Program-made: the position numbers and the translations under genes
Shown here: piece by piece, positions 43,901 to 52,607 of the stretch
Position numbering within the stretch: position 1 is the first letter of the stretch
Layout of the letters: the number at the start of each line of letters is the position of its first letter
Assembly: GCA_036501425.1 (NCBI GenBank)
Contig: DASYAI010000041.1
Span: forward strand, 1-64,000
Direction: 5' to 3'
Length of the DNA stretch: 64,000 nucleotides
Origin: DATKRB01 sp036501425
Lineage (GTDB): Bacteria > Actinomycetota > Acidimicrobiia > Acidimicrobiales > RAAP-2
Notes under the pieces: model-generated
What the model saw: the letters and a program-made list of their open reading frames with translations, nothing else
What the model was told of the DNA's origin: nothing
The model's database searches: none

Positions 43901-46756
43901 TCAGGCGCCGCCCTTCGCCGCCGCCCACGAGTCGCCCCAGGCCATCGACACGGCGAGAGGCACCGACAGCTGGGCCGCACCGAGGAGGGCGTCGGAGGTG
44001 AGGGCGGCCACCGCCTCGGTCTCGGCCGCGGCCGCCTCGACGATCACCTCGTCGTGCACCTGGAGCACCAGGCGGCTTGCCAGTCCCCGGCTCTCGAGGG
44101 CGGCGTCGAGCCGCACGAGGGCCGTCTTGAACAGGTCGGCCGCCAGCCCCTGGATCCCGGCGTTCATCGCCTGGCGCTCCGCTGCCTGGCGCACCCGGTA
44201 GTTGCGCTCGGCCAGCTCGGGGAGGGGGCGCTTGCGGCCGAGCTCGGTCCGGGTGAAGCCCCGGGCCCTGGCCTCGGTCACCGTCCGGTCCATGTACCGG
44301 CGGACCTCGGGGAACGCGTCGAAGTAGCGGGCCATGATCTCGTTCGCCTCGTCGACGCCCGTCGCCAGTCGCCGGGCGAGCCCGAAGGCCTCCATGCCGT
44401 AGGCCAGCCCGTAGGACACCATCTTCGCCCGTTCCCGCTGGGTGTGGGTGACCTCGTCGGGCGGCACCCCGTAGACGCCGGCGGCCACCGTCCGGTGGAC
44501 GTCCGCCCCGGTCCGGAACGCCTCGACGAGGCCCGGGTCCCCCGACAGGTGGGCGATCACCCGCAGCTCGATCTGGTCGTAGTCGGCCACCAGGAACCGG
44601 TCGCCGGCGGCGGGGACGAAGGCCCGTCGGAACCGGCGTCCCCCCTCGGTTCGCACCGGGATGTTGTGGAGGTTGGGACGGTCCGAGGAGAGCCGCCCGG
44701 TCCGGGCGACCGTCTGGCGGAACGAGGCGTGGATCCGCCCGTCGGCCTGCACCTCGCCCAGCAGGCTCTCGCCGTAGGTCGAGCGGAGCTTCTCGACCTC
44801 GCGGTAGCGCAGCAGGGCGTCGACCACCGGGTGCGCGTCGCGCAGCAGCTCGAGGGTGGCGGCGTCGGTGGAGTACCCGGTCTTGGTCTTGCGGCCCGGG
44901 GTCAGCCCCAACTCGTCGTAGAGGACGGTGCGCAGCTGAGGGGTCGAGTTCACGTTGAAGCCGTGGCCCGCCAGCAGGTGGATCTCGGCCTCGAGCGCGC
45001 CGACGTGGCCGGCCAGCTCGTCGGCGATCCGCCGGAGCTCGACCGTGTCGACCCCGATCCCCACCACCTCCATCCGGGCCAGCACCCGCACCAGCGGAAC
45101 CTCGACCTCGTCGTGGAGGACCCTGAGCCCGTCGGCCTCCAGCCGATCGAGCAGGGGTCGGCGGAGCCGGGCCACGGTGGCCGCTTCGGCCGCCGCCCCC
45201 GTGGCGGGGTCGAGCGGCTCGGTCCCGCCGGCCCCCTCGGCCACCTCGGTCCCGAGGGACAGCTGACCGGTGACCGGGGCGGGGCTCGCTCCCCCGCCCG
45301 CCTGCCCCACCGGGCCCCCCACCACCGCCTCCAGCGAGTAGTCACCGCTGGAGGGATCGAGGAGGTACGCCGCCACGGCAGTGTCCATCGCCAGGGTCCG
45401 GCAGTCCATGCCGAGCGGCAACAGGGAGCGGAAGAGCTCCTTGGCGTGGTGGGCGACGATCGAGGCCTGTCCGAGGGACGTGGCCAGGGCAGCCCGGGTG
45501 TCGGGCTCCGTCAGGCGGTCCCTGTCCAGCCAGACGGCCAGGGAAGGAACGGCCAGCGCCAGGCCGCCGAGGTCGCTCCGGCCGGGGTCGCCCGCCCAGC
45601 GCCCAGCCACCCCGATCAGCGCGTCCGACCCGGGCTCGCCGGCTCCGGCCATCTCGACCAGCCGGTCGAGCGCCGCCCGCGCCTCGGCGGCGCTCGCCGG
45701 GTGCTCGACCACCTCGGGCGCCGCGCCGTCGACGAGCGGGCCGACCGGTCGGGCTTCGAGCCCGTCGGTCCCTTGGGGCACGCCCGCCGCGCCGGGGGCC
45801 GCCTCGGGCCTCACCGGGGCCTCGGGCAGGCTCGAGCCCGGACCGGGCGGGCCGAAGGACCCGTCGGCGAGCATCGGGAGCAGGCGCTGCCAGATGCTGC
45901 GGAGCTCGAGGCGGTCGAACGCCGCCTCGGCGTCGGCCAGCTGCCAGCCGCCGAGCGCCAGGTCGGGCACGGTGGTGGAGATCGGGACATCGCGCACCAG
46001 CCGCATCACCCGGGCGTTGGTGAGGGCCAGTTCCTGGTACTCGGCCAGGTTGGCCCGCAGCCGGGGGCTGAGCGTCTGGAGGTTGGCGAAGATCCCCTCG
46101 AGGTCCCCGTGCTCGCCCAGCAGCCGCGCGGCCGTCTTCTCGCCCACCCCCGGCACCCCGGGGAGGTTGTCGGACGGATCGCCGCGCAGGGCGGCCAGCA
46201 TCGGGTAGGAGGGCGGGCGGACGCCGGTGCGCGCCTCGACACCCGCTTCGTCGTAGAGGGTGTAGTCGCTCACCCCCCGCCGGTTGTACAGGACCCGGAC
46301 GTGGGGGTCCTCGACCAGCTGGAGGCAGTCCCGGTCCCCGGTGACCACCACGACGTCGGAGCCGAGGTCGCGGGCCTCGGTGGCGAGGGTGGCGAGCACG
46401 TCGTCGGCTTCGTAGCCCGGGGCCCCGATCACCGGGATCCCGAGCGTGGCGAGGATCTCGCGCACCATGTCGAATTGCGGGAGCAGATCGTCGGGCGTCG
46501 CCGCGCGCCCCGCCTTGTAGTCGCTCACCAGCTCGTCGCGGAAGGTCCCCCCCGGCAGGTCGAAGGCCACCCCCACCCCGCTCGGGTGCTGCTCGCGCAC
46601 CAGGTAGACGACCATGGAGAGGAAGCCGTGGACCGCATTGGTGACCACGCCCGCCGTGGTGGCCAGCTCGGCCGGCAGGGCGAAGTAGGCCCGGTAGACG
46701 AGCGACATCCCGTCGAGCAGCAGGACTGGCCTGGCGTCGGTCGCGGGCTCGGCCAC
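43901..46756 (-). CDS. polA: DNA polymerase I, proofreading domain degenerate
   Basis: 951 residues. N-terminal 5'-3' exonuclease (LLLDGMSLVYRAYFALP, GYEADDVLATLA, VVTGDRDCLQLV, GVPGVGEKTAARLL). Middle region (~330-560) corresponds to the 3'-5' exonuclease fold but lacks the D-x-E metal motif and is padded with Gly/Pro stretches. C-terminal polymerase: STDAATLELL, LSSDRPNLHNIPVRTEGGR, LVADYDQIELRVIAHLSGD, RERAKMVSYGLAYGM, and VLQVHDEVIVEA. It fills gaps in repair and removes Okazaki primers. Loss of proofreading is also known from other actinobacterial PolA. GTG start with GGAGAC upstream. Confidence 0.95.
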   Translation of the reverse strand: MAEPATDARPVLLLDGMSLVYRAYFALPAELATTAGVVTNAVHGFLSMVVYLVREQHPSGVGVAFDLPGGTFRDELVSDYKAGRAATPDDLLPQFDMVREILATLGIPVIGAPGYEADDVLATLATEARDLGSDVVVVTGDRDCLQLVEDPHVRVLYNRRGVSDYTLYDEAGVEARTGVRPPSYPMLAALRGDPSDNLPGVPGVGEKTAARLLGEHGDLEGIFANLQTLSPRLRANLAEYQELALTNARVMRLVRDVPISTTVPDLALGGWQLADAEAAFDRLELRSIWQRLLPMLADGSFGPPGPGSSLPEAPVRPEAAPGAAGVPQGTDGLEARPVGPLVDGAAPEVVEHPASAAEARAALDRLVEMAGAGEPGSDALIGVAGRWAGDPGRSDLGGLALAVPSLAVWLDRDRLTEPDTRAALATSLGQASIVAHHAKELFRSLLPLGMDCRTLAMDTAVAAYLLDPSSGDYSLEAVVGGPVGQAGGGASPAPVTGQLSLGTEVAEGAGGTEPLDPATGAAAEAATVARLRRPLLDRLEADGLRVLHDEVEVPLVRVLARMEVVGIGVDTVELRRIADELAGHVGALEAEIHLLAGHGFNVNSTPQLRTVLYDELGLTPGRKTKTGYSTDAATLELLRDAHPVVDALLRYREVEKLRSTYGESLLGEVQADGRIHASFRQTVARTGRLSSDRPNLHNIPVRTEGGRRFRRAFVPAAGDRFLVADYDQIELRVIAHLSGDPGLVEAFRTGADVHRTVAAGVYGVPPDEVTHTQRERAKMVSYGLAYGMEAFGLARRLATGVDEANEIMARYFDAFPEVRRYMDRTVTEARARGFTRTELGRKRPLPELAERNYRVRQAAERQAMNAGIQGLAADLFKTALVRLDAALESRGLASRLVLQVHDEVIVEAAAAETEAVAALTSDALLGAAQLSVPLAVSMAWGDSWAAAKGGA

Positions 46757-46775
46757 GCTCAGTGTCTCCGGTGGC

Positions 46776-47435
46776 TCAGGGCGCGAGGGTGCCGTCGACG
46801 ACCTGCTGGGCGACCTCGCGCATGCGGGTACGCGAGCGCATCGCCGTGCGCTGGATGAAGGCGAAGGCGTCGCCCTCGCTCAGCTCGTCGCGGTCCATGA
46901 GGATCGCCTTGGCCTCGTCGACCATCCGGCGGGTGGCGATCTTGTCCTCCGCCACCCCGGCAGTGGCCAGCGCCTCCTCCTCGATCGCCCATTCCTGGCG
47001 GCACGTGGCCAGCACGCCCTCGATGGCCGGCAGGAGCTCGGTCCGGCGGAAGGGCTTGACCAGGTAGGCGGCGACCCCGGCGTCCCGGGCCTCTTCGATC
47101 AGGTCCCGCTGGCTGAAGGCGGTGAGGACGAGCACCGCCACCTTGTGGCGCGACGTGATCTGGCGGGCGGCGCGCACGCCGTCCATGCCCGGCATCTTCA
47201 CGTCGAGGATGACCAGGTCCGGGTGGAAGGCGTCGACCAGTGCCACCGCCTCGTCGCCCCGCCCCGTCTCCCCCACGACCTCGTACCCGGCGCTCTGGAG
47301 CATCTCCTTCAGGTCGAGGCGGATGATCGCCTCGTCCTCGGCGATGACCACCCTGGTGCTGGCGGCCCGGCCCCCGCCCGGTCCTCCCCTGCGTCCGGTG
47401 ACCGTCGGCTCCGCGCTCGTCGCCTCGGTGCTCAT
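46776..47435 (-). CDS. ANTAR-domain response regulator (PdtaR/AmiR-NasT type)
   Basis: 219 residues. Receiver domain (~27-140) with the acidic pair Glu33/Asp34, phospho-acceptor Asp78 in LVILDVKMPGMDG, Thr in VLTAFS and Lys127 in AYLVKPFRR. A linker helix and an ANTAR RNA-binding bundle (~160-215; RMVDEAKAILMDRDELSEGD, AFIQRTAMRSRTRMREVA) follow. Resembles mycobacterial PdtaR (Rv1626), which acts by antitermination after phosphorylation by a histidine kinase. No kinase is near. Its ATG overlaps the stop of the coiled-coil gene upstream (ATGA). Confidence 0.93.
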   Translation of the reverse strand: MSTEATSAEPTVTGRRGGPGGGRAASTRVVIAEDEAIIRLDLKEMLQSAGYEVVGETGRGDEAVALVDAFHPDLVILDVKMPGMDGVRAARQITSRHKVAVLVLTAFSQRDLIEEARDAGVAAYLVKPFRRTELLPAIEGVLATCRQEWAIEEEALATAGVAEDKIATRRMVDEAKAILMDRDELSEGDAFAFIQRTAMRSRTRMREVAQQVVDGTLAP

Positions 47436-47725
47436 GGCCGACCGGGCCCCACGCGCATCAGCAGCTCGTCCTGCCGTCGCTGGAGGTCGCCCAACGTGTC
47501 GAGCAGCGCCTGGCGGGCGCGCACCAGCACGTCGGCGTGCCGTCGCGCCTCGTCGTAGTCCCGGGCGGCGAGCGGGGTCTCGGCGACCAGCGAGCGGATC
47601 CGGGCGTCGTCCGCCGCGTCGGACATCACGTCCAGCTGCTCGTCGATCACTGCCAGCTCGCCCCGCGCCCGCACCAGGCGTTCGTGGACGTCGCGGATGC
47701 GGCGCTCGAGGAGGAGGCGTTGCAT
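47432..47725 (-). CDS. Coiled-coil hypothetical protein coupled to the ANTAR regulator
   Basis: 97 residues, almost all predicted as two long antiparallel coiled-coil helices (LLLERRIRDVHERLVRARGE and ARRHADVLVRARQALLDTLG). No membrane or signal segment, no Cys. It is translated just before, and overlaps by four bases with, the ANTAR response regulator, so a functional link is likely. I do not recognise the family; a structural adaptor or small regulator is possible. Confidence 0.7.
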   Translation of the reverse strand: MQRLLLERRIRDVHERLVRARGELAVIDEQLDVMSDAADDARIRSLVAETPLAARDYDEARRHADVLVRARQALLDTLGDLQRRQDELLMRVGPGRP

Positions 47726-47845
47726 GGTCCCGAGAGTCTACGTCCGCTCTCCCCGTCCATATCGCCGGCTCGGGCGTCCCGGGGGCGGTGCCGTCGGGGC
47801 GGCTCGGACCTGTTCAGGCCGGGCCGTCGTAGGGCTCGGGCCGGT

Positions 47846-49039
47846 TCAGCCCGGGCCCTTGTAGGGCACCCAGAGCGTGCGCCCGGGCTCGGACCACCGC
47901 TCGAGCCGGTCCGGGTCTGGTGGCGGCGCGACCCCGGGCCCTCGATGGAGCGCGACCCGGCCGTCGAGCGGCGCCGGGTAGTCGAACGGATCCTCCACCA
48001 GGTAGGACCCGGGTGCCGACAGGTCCCCCGGAAGTGAGAAGCCGGGCAGCGCCGCCAACGACGCGTTCACGGTCCGGCCCAGGCCGCACTCGAAGAAGCC
48101 CCCGACGAACGCCGGGACGCCTGCGGTGGCGCAGGCCGCCTGCGCCACCTGCGTGGCGAACACGCCCCCCAGGCGGGACGGCTTGAGGCACGCCACCGCG
48201 CAGGCGCCGTAGCGCAGGGCGTCCTGGACCCTCCTCGTGGTGGACAACGACTCGTCGAGGCAGATCGGGGTAGCCAATCGGGCCCCCAGCAGGGCATGGG
48301 AGGGCAGGTCGGCGGGGGGAAGCGGTTGCTCGATGCAGGCCAGCCCCAGCGGGTCGAGCTCGGCAAGCCGGCGCGCGTCGGCCGCCCCCGTGGCGTCGAG
48401 GCGGTAGGCGCCGTTGGCGTCGGCCTGCAACGCCAGGTCGGGGTGCGCCGTTCGCAGCGCGGTGAGCGGCTCGAGGTCCCACCCGGGCTCGATCTTGACC
48501 CGGACCCGCCGGAAGCCCTCGGCGGCGAGCCGCCCGACTGCACCGAGCAGCGTGCCCAACCGGCGGTCGGCAGGGATGCCGACCATCGCCCCGGCCTCCA
48601 CCGAGCGCGGCACGGGGCCGGCCGAGCCGTTCAGGGTGAACAGTCGGTCCACCAGCGATCCGCCGGCCTGACGGAGCTCGATGTCGAGTACGGCCATCTC
48701 GAGCACTGCCGCGGCCGACCGCGCCTCGGGTGAGCCGGCGAGCAGGGCCGTGATCCGCGACGCCTCGGGCAGCACCCCGCCCCGGGCCGAGGTGGCCACC
48801 GCCAGTCGGGGCAGGGTCACTTCGACCAGTTCGCGCCACACCTGGTCGAGCGGAGGATCCACCGCCGTTCCGGCCGCCATGGCCGCACCCTCGCCCCAAC
48901 CCTCGCCGGCGTCGGTGACTACTCGCAGGACGATGGCCGGCCGGATCCGGTGGGTGCCGGCGGATGTTCCGATTGGCTCGCGGAAGGCGAGTGTCAGGGT
49001 GCGCAGCTCGACCCCGAGGAGGCGCATCCTCAGGCCCAC
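47846..49039 (-). CDS. menC: o-Succinylbenzoate synthase (enolase superfamily)
   Basis: 397 residues. Enolase-superfamily barrel with the catalytic Lys in FRRVRVKIEPGWD, metal ligands Asp in LQADANGAY, Glu in ACIEQPL and Asp in CLDESLST, and the second Lys in ACLKPSRLGG. The MenC subgroup dehydrates SHCHC to o-succinylbenzoate in menaquinone synthesis, which fits an actinobacterium, though related N-acylamino-acid racemases share these residues. No other men gene is adjacent. The start is GTG 49039 or ATG 49027; neither has a strong ribosome site. Confidence 0.85.
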   Translation of the reverse strand: MGLRMRLLGVELRTLTLAFREPIGTSAGTHRIRPAIVLRVVTDAGEGWGEGAAMAAGTAVDPPLDQVWRELVEVTLPRLAVATSARGGVLPEASRITALLAGSPEARSAAAVLEMAVLDIELRQAGGSLVDRLFTLNGSAGPVPRSVEAGAMVGIPADRRLGTLLGAVGRLAAEGFRRVRVKIEPGWDLEPLTALRTAHPDLALQADANGAYRLDATGAADARRLAELDPLGLACIEQPLPPADLPSHALLGARLATPICLDESLSTTRRVQDALRYGACAVACLKPSRLGGVFATQVAQAACATAGVPAFVGGFFECGLGRTVNASLAALPGFSLPGDLSAPGSYLVEDPFDYPAPLDGRVALHRGPGVAPPPDPDRLERWSEPGRTLWVPYKGPG

Positions 49040-49073
49040 CGCGCGCCGCGCCGCCGGTAGTGTCTGCCCGCCG

Positions 49074-49157
49074 GCCCGGATGGCGGAATCGGTAGACGCG
49101 GAGGCCTCAAAAGCCTTTGCCCGAAAGGGCGTGCGGGTTCGAGTCCCGCTCCGGGCA
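49074..49157 (+). tRNA. tRNA-Leu (anticodon CAA)
   Basis: 84 nt with a class II cloverleaf: acceptor GCCCGGA/TCCGGGC, D-arm TGGCGGAATCGGTAGACGC, anticodon stem GAGGC/GCCTT with loop CTCAAAA (CAA), variable arm TGCCCGAAAGGGCG, T-arm GCGGGTTCGAGTCCCGC, discriminator A. CCA is not encoded. It is divergent from menC. Confidence 0.95.
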
Positions 49158-49211
49158 CGCGGTGCTGGTGGACGGCCGCCCCCCCGGGGCCGGCGAGCGC
49201 TGCCCCGAGGG

Positions 49212-50522
49212 TCAGCGGCCAGCCGTCGGCATGGTGTTGTGCCGGACGTCGCTGAACGGGAGCTCGCGGTCCGGAGCGCTCTCGCGGGGCAGGGCCAGCA
49301 CCCGCTCGCCGATGATATTGCGCTGGATCTCGCTGGTCCCGCTGACTAGGGCGACCGTCTGGCGGGACAGGTAGCCCACCCCGCGGGCCTCGGCGTCGGC
49401 GTCCCCCGGATGCCAGGCGACGACCGAGGGGTCGGAGATCTCGAGCGTGATGTCCGATCGCCGGATCCCGTTGACCGAGTTGATCAGCTTGAGGATGGAG
49501 CTGGCGGCGGGGGGCGTGAGCCCCTTGCGCATGGCGGTGACGATCCGCGGGCCGGTCTGGCCGGCCACCTTGCTGTTGACGTAGGCCTCGGCGACCAATT
49601 GCCGGACGTGGGGGTCGCTCGCCTGGCCGCTGCGTGCCGCCAGCTCGACCAGATCGTCGCGGCGCCGGCTGTCGGTGGCGGTCGGCGCCGCCGCGAAGCC
49701 GCCCGCCGGGGGCACCCAGTGCTCGGACCCGCCGTTGAGGACGTTGCGCTCGTGGACCAGCAGGCGGGAGGCCACGGCCCAGCCGTTGTGCAGCTCGCCC
49801 AGCAGGGCGTCGGCCGGCAGCCGCACGTCGTCGAAGAACTCCTGGCAGAACCCGGTCTGGCCGCTGATCATCTTGAGCGGCCGGATCTCGAGGCCCGGGG
49901 AGCGCATCGGGACGAGAAAGACGCTGAGCCCGCGGTGCTTGGGGACGTCCCAATTGGTCCGGGCCAGGCACATCCCCCAATCGGCCCGGTCCGCCGAGCT
50001 CGTCCAGATCTTCGACCCGTTCAAGATCCACTCGTCCCCGTCGCGATCCGCCCGGGTCAGGGCGCTGGCCAGGTCCGATCCCCCGGTCGGCTCGGACAGG
50101 AACTGGATCCACAGGTCCTCGCCCCGGAACATCCGAGGCAGGTAGGTCCGCTTCTGCTCGTCGGTGCCGTACTCGAGCATGGTGGGGGCGTTCATCCCGA
50201 GCGTCAGGATCCACGGGCCCAGGCCGCTGACGTCGTAGCCCGACACGGCGGTGTTGAACGCCTTCAGGTACTCGGCGGTTAGGCCCTGGCCGCCGTACTC
50301 CTTGGGGTAGACCAGCCCGCTCAGGTCGGCCTCGTCCATCAGGCGCAGCAGCGCCCGACCCCGGGACAGCTGGTCCCTCGGGTCGAGGCCGAGCGCCACC
50401 ACGTGGGCGGTCAGGCGCTCGGTCTCGCCGATCGGGTCGAGGGTGGCCTCTGCCCACTGGCGGACCCGCTGGCTGAAGTCGTCGAGGCTCTCCACCGCCG
50501 TCAGATCGTCGGTAACCGTCAT
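49212..50522 (-). CDS. Acyl-CoA dehydrogenase
   Basis: 436 residues. It introduces the alpha-beta double bond into an acyl-CoA with FAD. Seen: GLVYPKEYGGQGLTAEYLKA, the substrate/FAD region FLSEPTGGSDLAS, TSSADRADWGMCLART, FFDDVRLPADALLGE, and the C-terminal TVALVSGTSEIQRNIIGERVL. ATG 50522 is selected for the ribosome site GGAGGAC upstream; the longer frame has none. Neighbouring DUF35 and thiolase genes suggest that all three act on the same acyl-CoA, perhaps a sterol- or branched-chain substrate. Confidence 0.92.
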   Translation of the reverse strand: MTVTDDLTAVESLDDFSQRVRQWAEATLDPIGETERLTAHVVALGLDPRDQLSRGRALLRLMDEADLSGLVYPKEYGGQGLTAEYLKAFNTAVSGYDVSGLGPWILTLGMNAPTMLEYGTDEQKRTYLPRMFRGEDLWIQFLSEPTGGSDLASALTRADRDGDEWILNGSKIWTSSADRADWGMCLARTNWDVPKHRGLSVFLVPMRSPGLEIRPLKMISGQTGFCQEFFDDVRLPADALLGELHNGWAVASRLLVHERNVLNGGSEHWVPPAGGFAAAPTATDSRRRDDLVELAARSGQASDPHVRQLVAEAYVNSKVAGQTGPRIVTAMRKGLTPPAASSILKLINSVNGIRRSDITLEISDPSVVAWHPGDADAEARGVGYLSRQTVALVSGTSEIQRNIIGERVLALPRESAPDRELPFSDVRHNTMPTAGR

Positions 50523-50735
50523 CTCGTTTCGTCCTCCTCGGCCCCCGCCGCGCTGGATGGTGCCAGCTCGGCACGTGGTGCTCAGCGTCCCACACCGATC
50601 CTCGGCGGCGCACGCCATGGCGGCACGCCGCGTCCAACCCGAGACGATAGGGGACCGTCCAACCCGGTAGTGCAGACGGCTCGACCGGCCGGCGGCCCGC
50701 CGCGGTGCCCGCCGCCCGGCGGGGGGGCCCGCCGC

Positions 50736-51164
50736 TCAGGCGGGCTTGAAGAGCGGGAGGGTCACCCCGGGGGCGACCTCCTCGAAGGTCACCTCGACCG
50801 CCATCCCCACCTTCACGTCGTCGGGCTCGACGCCGACGATGTCGGTCACCAACTTGAGCCCCTTCTCCTCGGCCAGCTCCACCACGGCCAGGACGTAGGG
50901 CACCTTGCTCACGTAGTAGCGGTCGAAGGGCTGGAGGGGGATGGTGAACGTGTCGATCACCCCACGCCCGGACATCTCCGCCGGCGCCAGGTCGGTGCTC
51001 AGGCAGTAGCGGCAGACGATCCGGGGCGGATGCAGATGATGCCCGCAGTTCGAGCAGCGCTGGATCAGCAGCTTGTGCTCGTTGCACCCGTCCCAGAAGA
51101 ACTGGGTGAGGGCGTCCGGCTTCGGCAGCGGAGGGTAGACGGGGGCTTCCTCGGTGGCGGTCAC
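50736..51164 (-). CDS. DUF35 / Zn-ribbon OB-fold acyl-CoA-associated protein
   Basis: 142 residues. N-terminal helix (FFWDGCNEHKLLIQRC), a rubredoxin-like zinc ribbon with four Cys (CSNCGHHLHPPRIVCRYC), and a C-terminal OB-fold (GVIDTFTIPLQPFDRYY, VLAVVELAEEKGLKLV). DUF35 proteins form obligate complexes with thiolase-like enzymes or MaoC hydratases. It is divergent from the thiolase-like gene at 51324, leaving 159 bases for both promoters. GTG start at 51164. Confidence 0.88.
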   Translation of the reverse strand: MTATEEAPVYPPLPKPDALTQFFWDGCNEHKLLIQRCSNCGHHLHPPRIVCRYCLSTDLAPAEMSGRGVIDTFTIPLQPFDRYYVSKVPYVLAVVELAEEKGLKLVTDIVGVEPDDVKVGMAVEVTFEEVAPGVTLPLFKPA

Positions 51165-51323
51165 GGTCCCCGAGTATGCCGGACCGCGGCGGGCGCTGCC
51201 CGTAGACGGGCCGGGCGGCGTCGCGGCGGTTGCGACGGGCCGGGCGGTCGTGGAAGGTTGTCGGCGGCACCGCGCCGCCCGAAGAGCAGGGCACGTCGGC
51301 GGCGCCGGAGGACGGAGGGGAAC

Positions 51324-52469
51324 ATGGCCAACGCGCTGAACAAGGTCGCGATCGCTGGTGTGGGCTACTCGAAGGTCGGGCGACGCCTCCCCGACAGCGA
51401 CGACGAGCTCATCCGCCAGGCGGTCACCGCGGCGATGGACGACGCCGGCCTCACCCCGGCGGACATCGACGGCATCGGCACGATGGGCGGCAACGCCATG
51501 TCCATCGGCTGGCTGCTGGGCATCACCCCGCTCAACTACTTCTTCACCTCGGGCGCCGGGCCGGCCTTCGTCGAGCCGGCGATCAACTCGATCTCGGCGG
51601 TGGCCTCCGGCCTCAGCCACACGTGCGTCGCCGTCCGGGTCATGCGCCAGATGCCCGGGCAGTCGGACCGGCTGGCCGCGCCGGTCAACCCCGAACCCGT
51701 CTACGTGCCCGGTGATGCCCAGTTCTCCTCCCCCTTCGGTACCGGAGCCGCCGCCGCCACCATCGCCGGGTTCCAGATGCAGGCCCACATGGCCCGCTAC
51801 GGGACCACCGAGGAGCACTTCGCCCAGAACGCCGTCACCCAGCGGTACCACGCCACGTTGAACGAGGACGCCCTGTTCCGGGACCCCCTCACCATCGACG
51901 ACTACCTGAGTGCGCGCTACATCTCCAAGCCGGTCCGGCTCTTCGACTGTGACTACCCCTGCGACTCGGTCTCGGCGGTGATCTTCACGACTGCCGAACG
52001 GGCCCGGGACCTGCGCAAGAAGCCGGTCCACGTGGAGGCCTGGGCGCTCTCGGCCATCCGCGACTTCGACATGTCGCTGCTGGAGGATCACACGCGCAAC
52101 TCCCCGGTGCACTGCGCCCAGACCCTGTGGTCGCGCACCGACCTCGGGCCCCAGGACGTCGACGTCGCCGAGCTCTACGACGGGTTCACGGTGATCACCT
52201 TCCAGTGGCTCGAGGCCCTCGGGTTCTGTGGACCGGGCGAGGCGGGACCGTTCATCGCCGAGGGCAATACCCGGCTCGGCGGTTCGTTGCCGCTCAACAC
52301 CGACGGTGGGGCGTGCAACGTGGGTCGACGGCACGGGGCGAACTTCTGCATCGAGGCCACCCGCCAGATCCGGGGCGAGTGCGACGTGCGCCAGGTTCCC
52401 GACACCGAAGTGGCGGTCTGGAGCAACGCGGTCGGTTGCTTCGCCGGCGCCGTGCTGCTCACCGCCTAG
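51324..52469 (+). CDS. Thiolase-like lipid-transfer protein / acetyl-CoA acetyltransferase
   Basis: 381 residues with two thiolase halves: VAIAGVGYSKVGRR, IRQAVTAAMDDAGLTPADID, then a central HTCVAVRVM region where thiolases carry the nucleophile, and DVAELYDGFTVITF with GSLPLNTDGGACNVGRRHG at the end. It belongs to the thiolase-fold non-decarboxylating or lipid-transfer (Ltp2-type) subgroup, not to the degradative FadA group. ATG 51324 is preceded by GGAGGGGAAC. Pairing with the divergent DUF35 protein indicates a two-subunit aldolase or thiolase. The substrate is not determined. Confidence 0.85.
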   Translation: MANALNKVAIAGVGYSKVGRRLPDSDDELIRQAVTAAMDDAGLTPADIDGIGTMGGNAMSIGWLLGITPLNYFFTSGAGPAFVEPAINSISAVASGLSHTCVAVRVMRQMPGQSDRLAAPVNPEPVYVPGDAQFSSPFGTGAAAATIAGFQMQAHMARYGTTEEHFAQNAVTQRYHATLNEDALFRDPLTIDDYLSARYISKPVRLFDCDYPCDSVSAVIFTTAERARDLRKKPVHVEAWALSAIRDFDMSLLEDHTRNSPVHCAQTLWSRTDLGPQDVDVAELYDGFTVITFQWLEALGFCGPGEAGPFIAEGNTRLGGSLPLNTDGGACNVGRRHGANFCIEATRQIRGECDVRQVPDTEVAVWSNAVGCFAGAVLLTA

Positions 52470-52607
52470 TAGCTCGTCCCGGGCGGTCCCGGTTCTCGTC
52501 CCGGTCCCGGCGCCGAGCGCCCGAGCGTGCCAGACTGATCGCTTCGGCCGGAACCTTCCGGCCCCGCGGTGCCGAGCCGTGCGTCCGTCGTCGGAGGCGA
52601 GCCGATC

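Noticed and set aside
43796..46858. Plus-strand open frame of about 1020 codons opposite polA
   Set aside because: It is antisense to a fully conserved DNA polymerase I and shows no domain-like segments.
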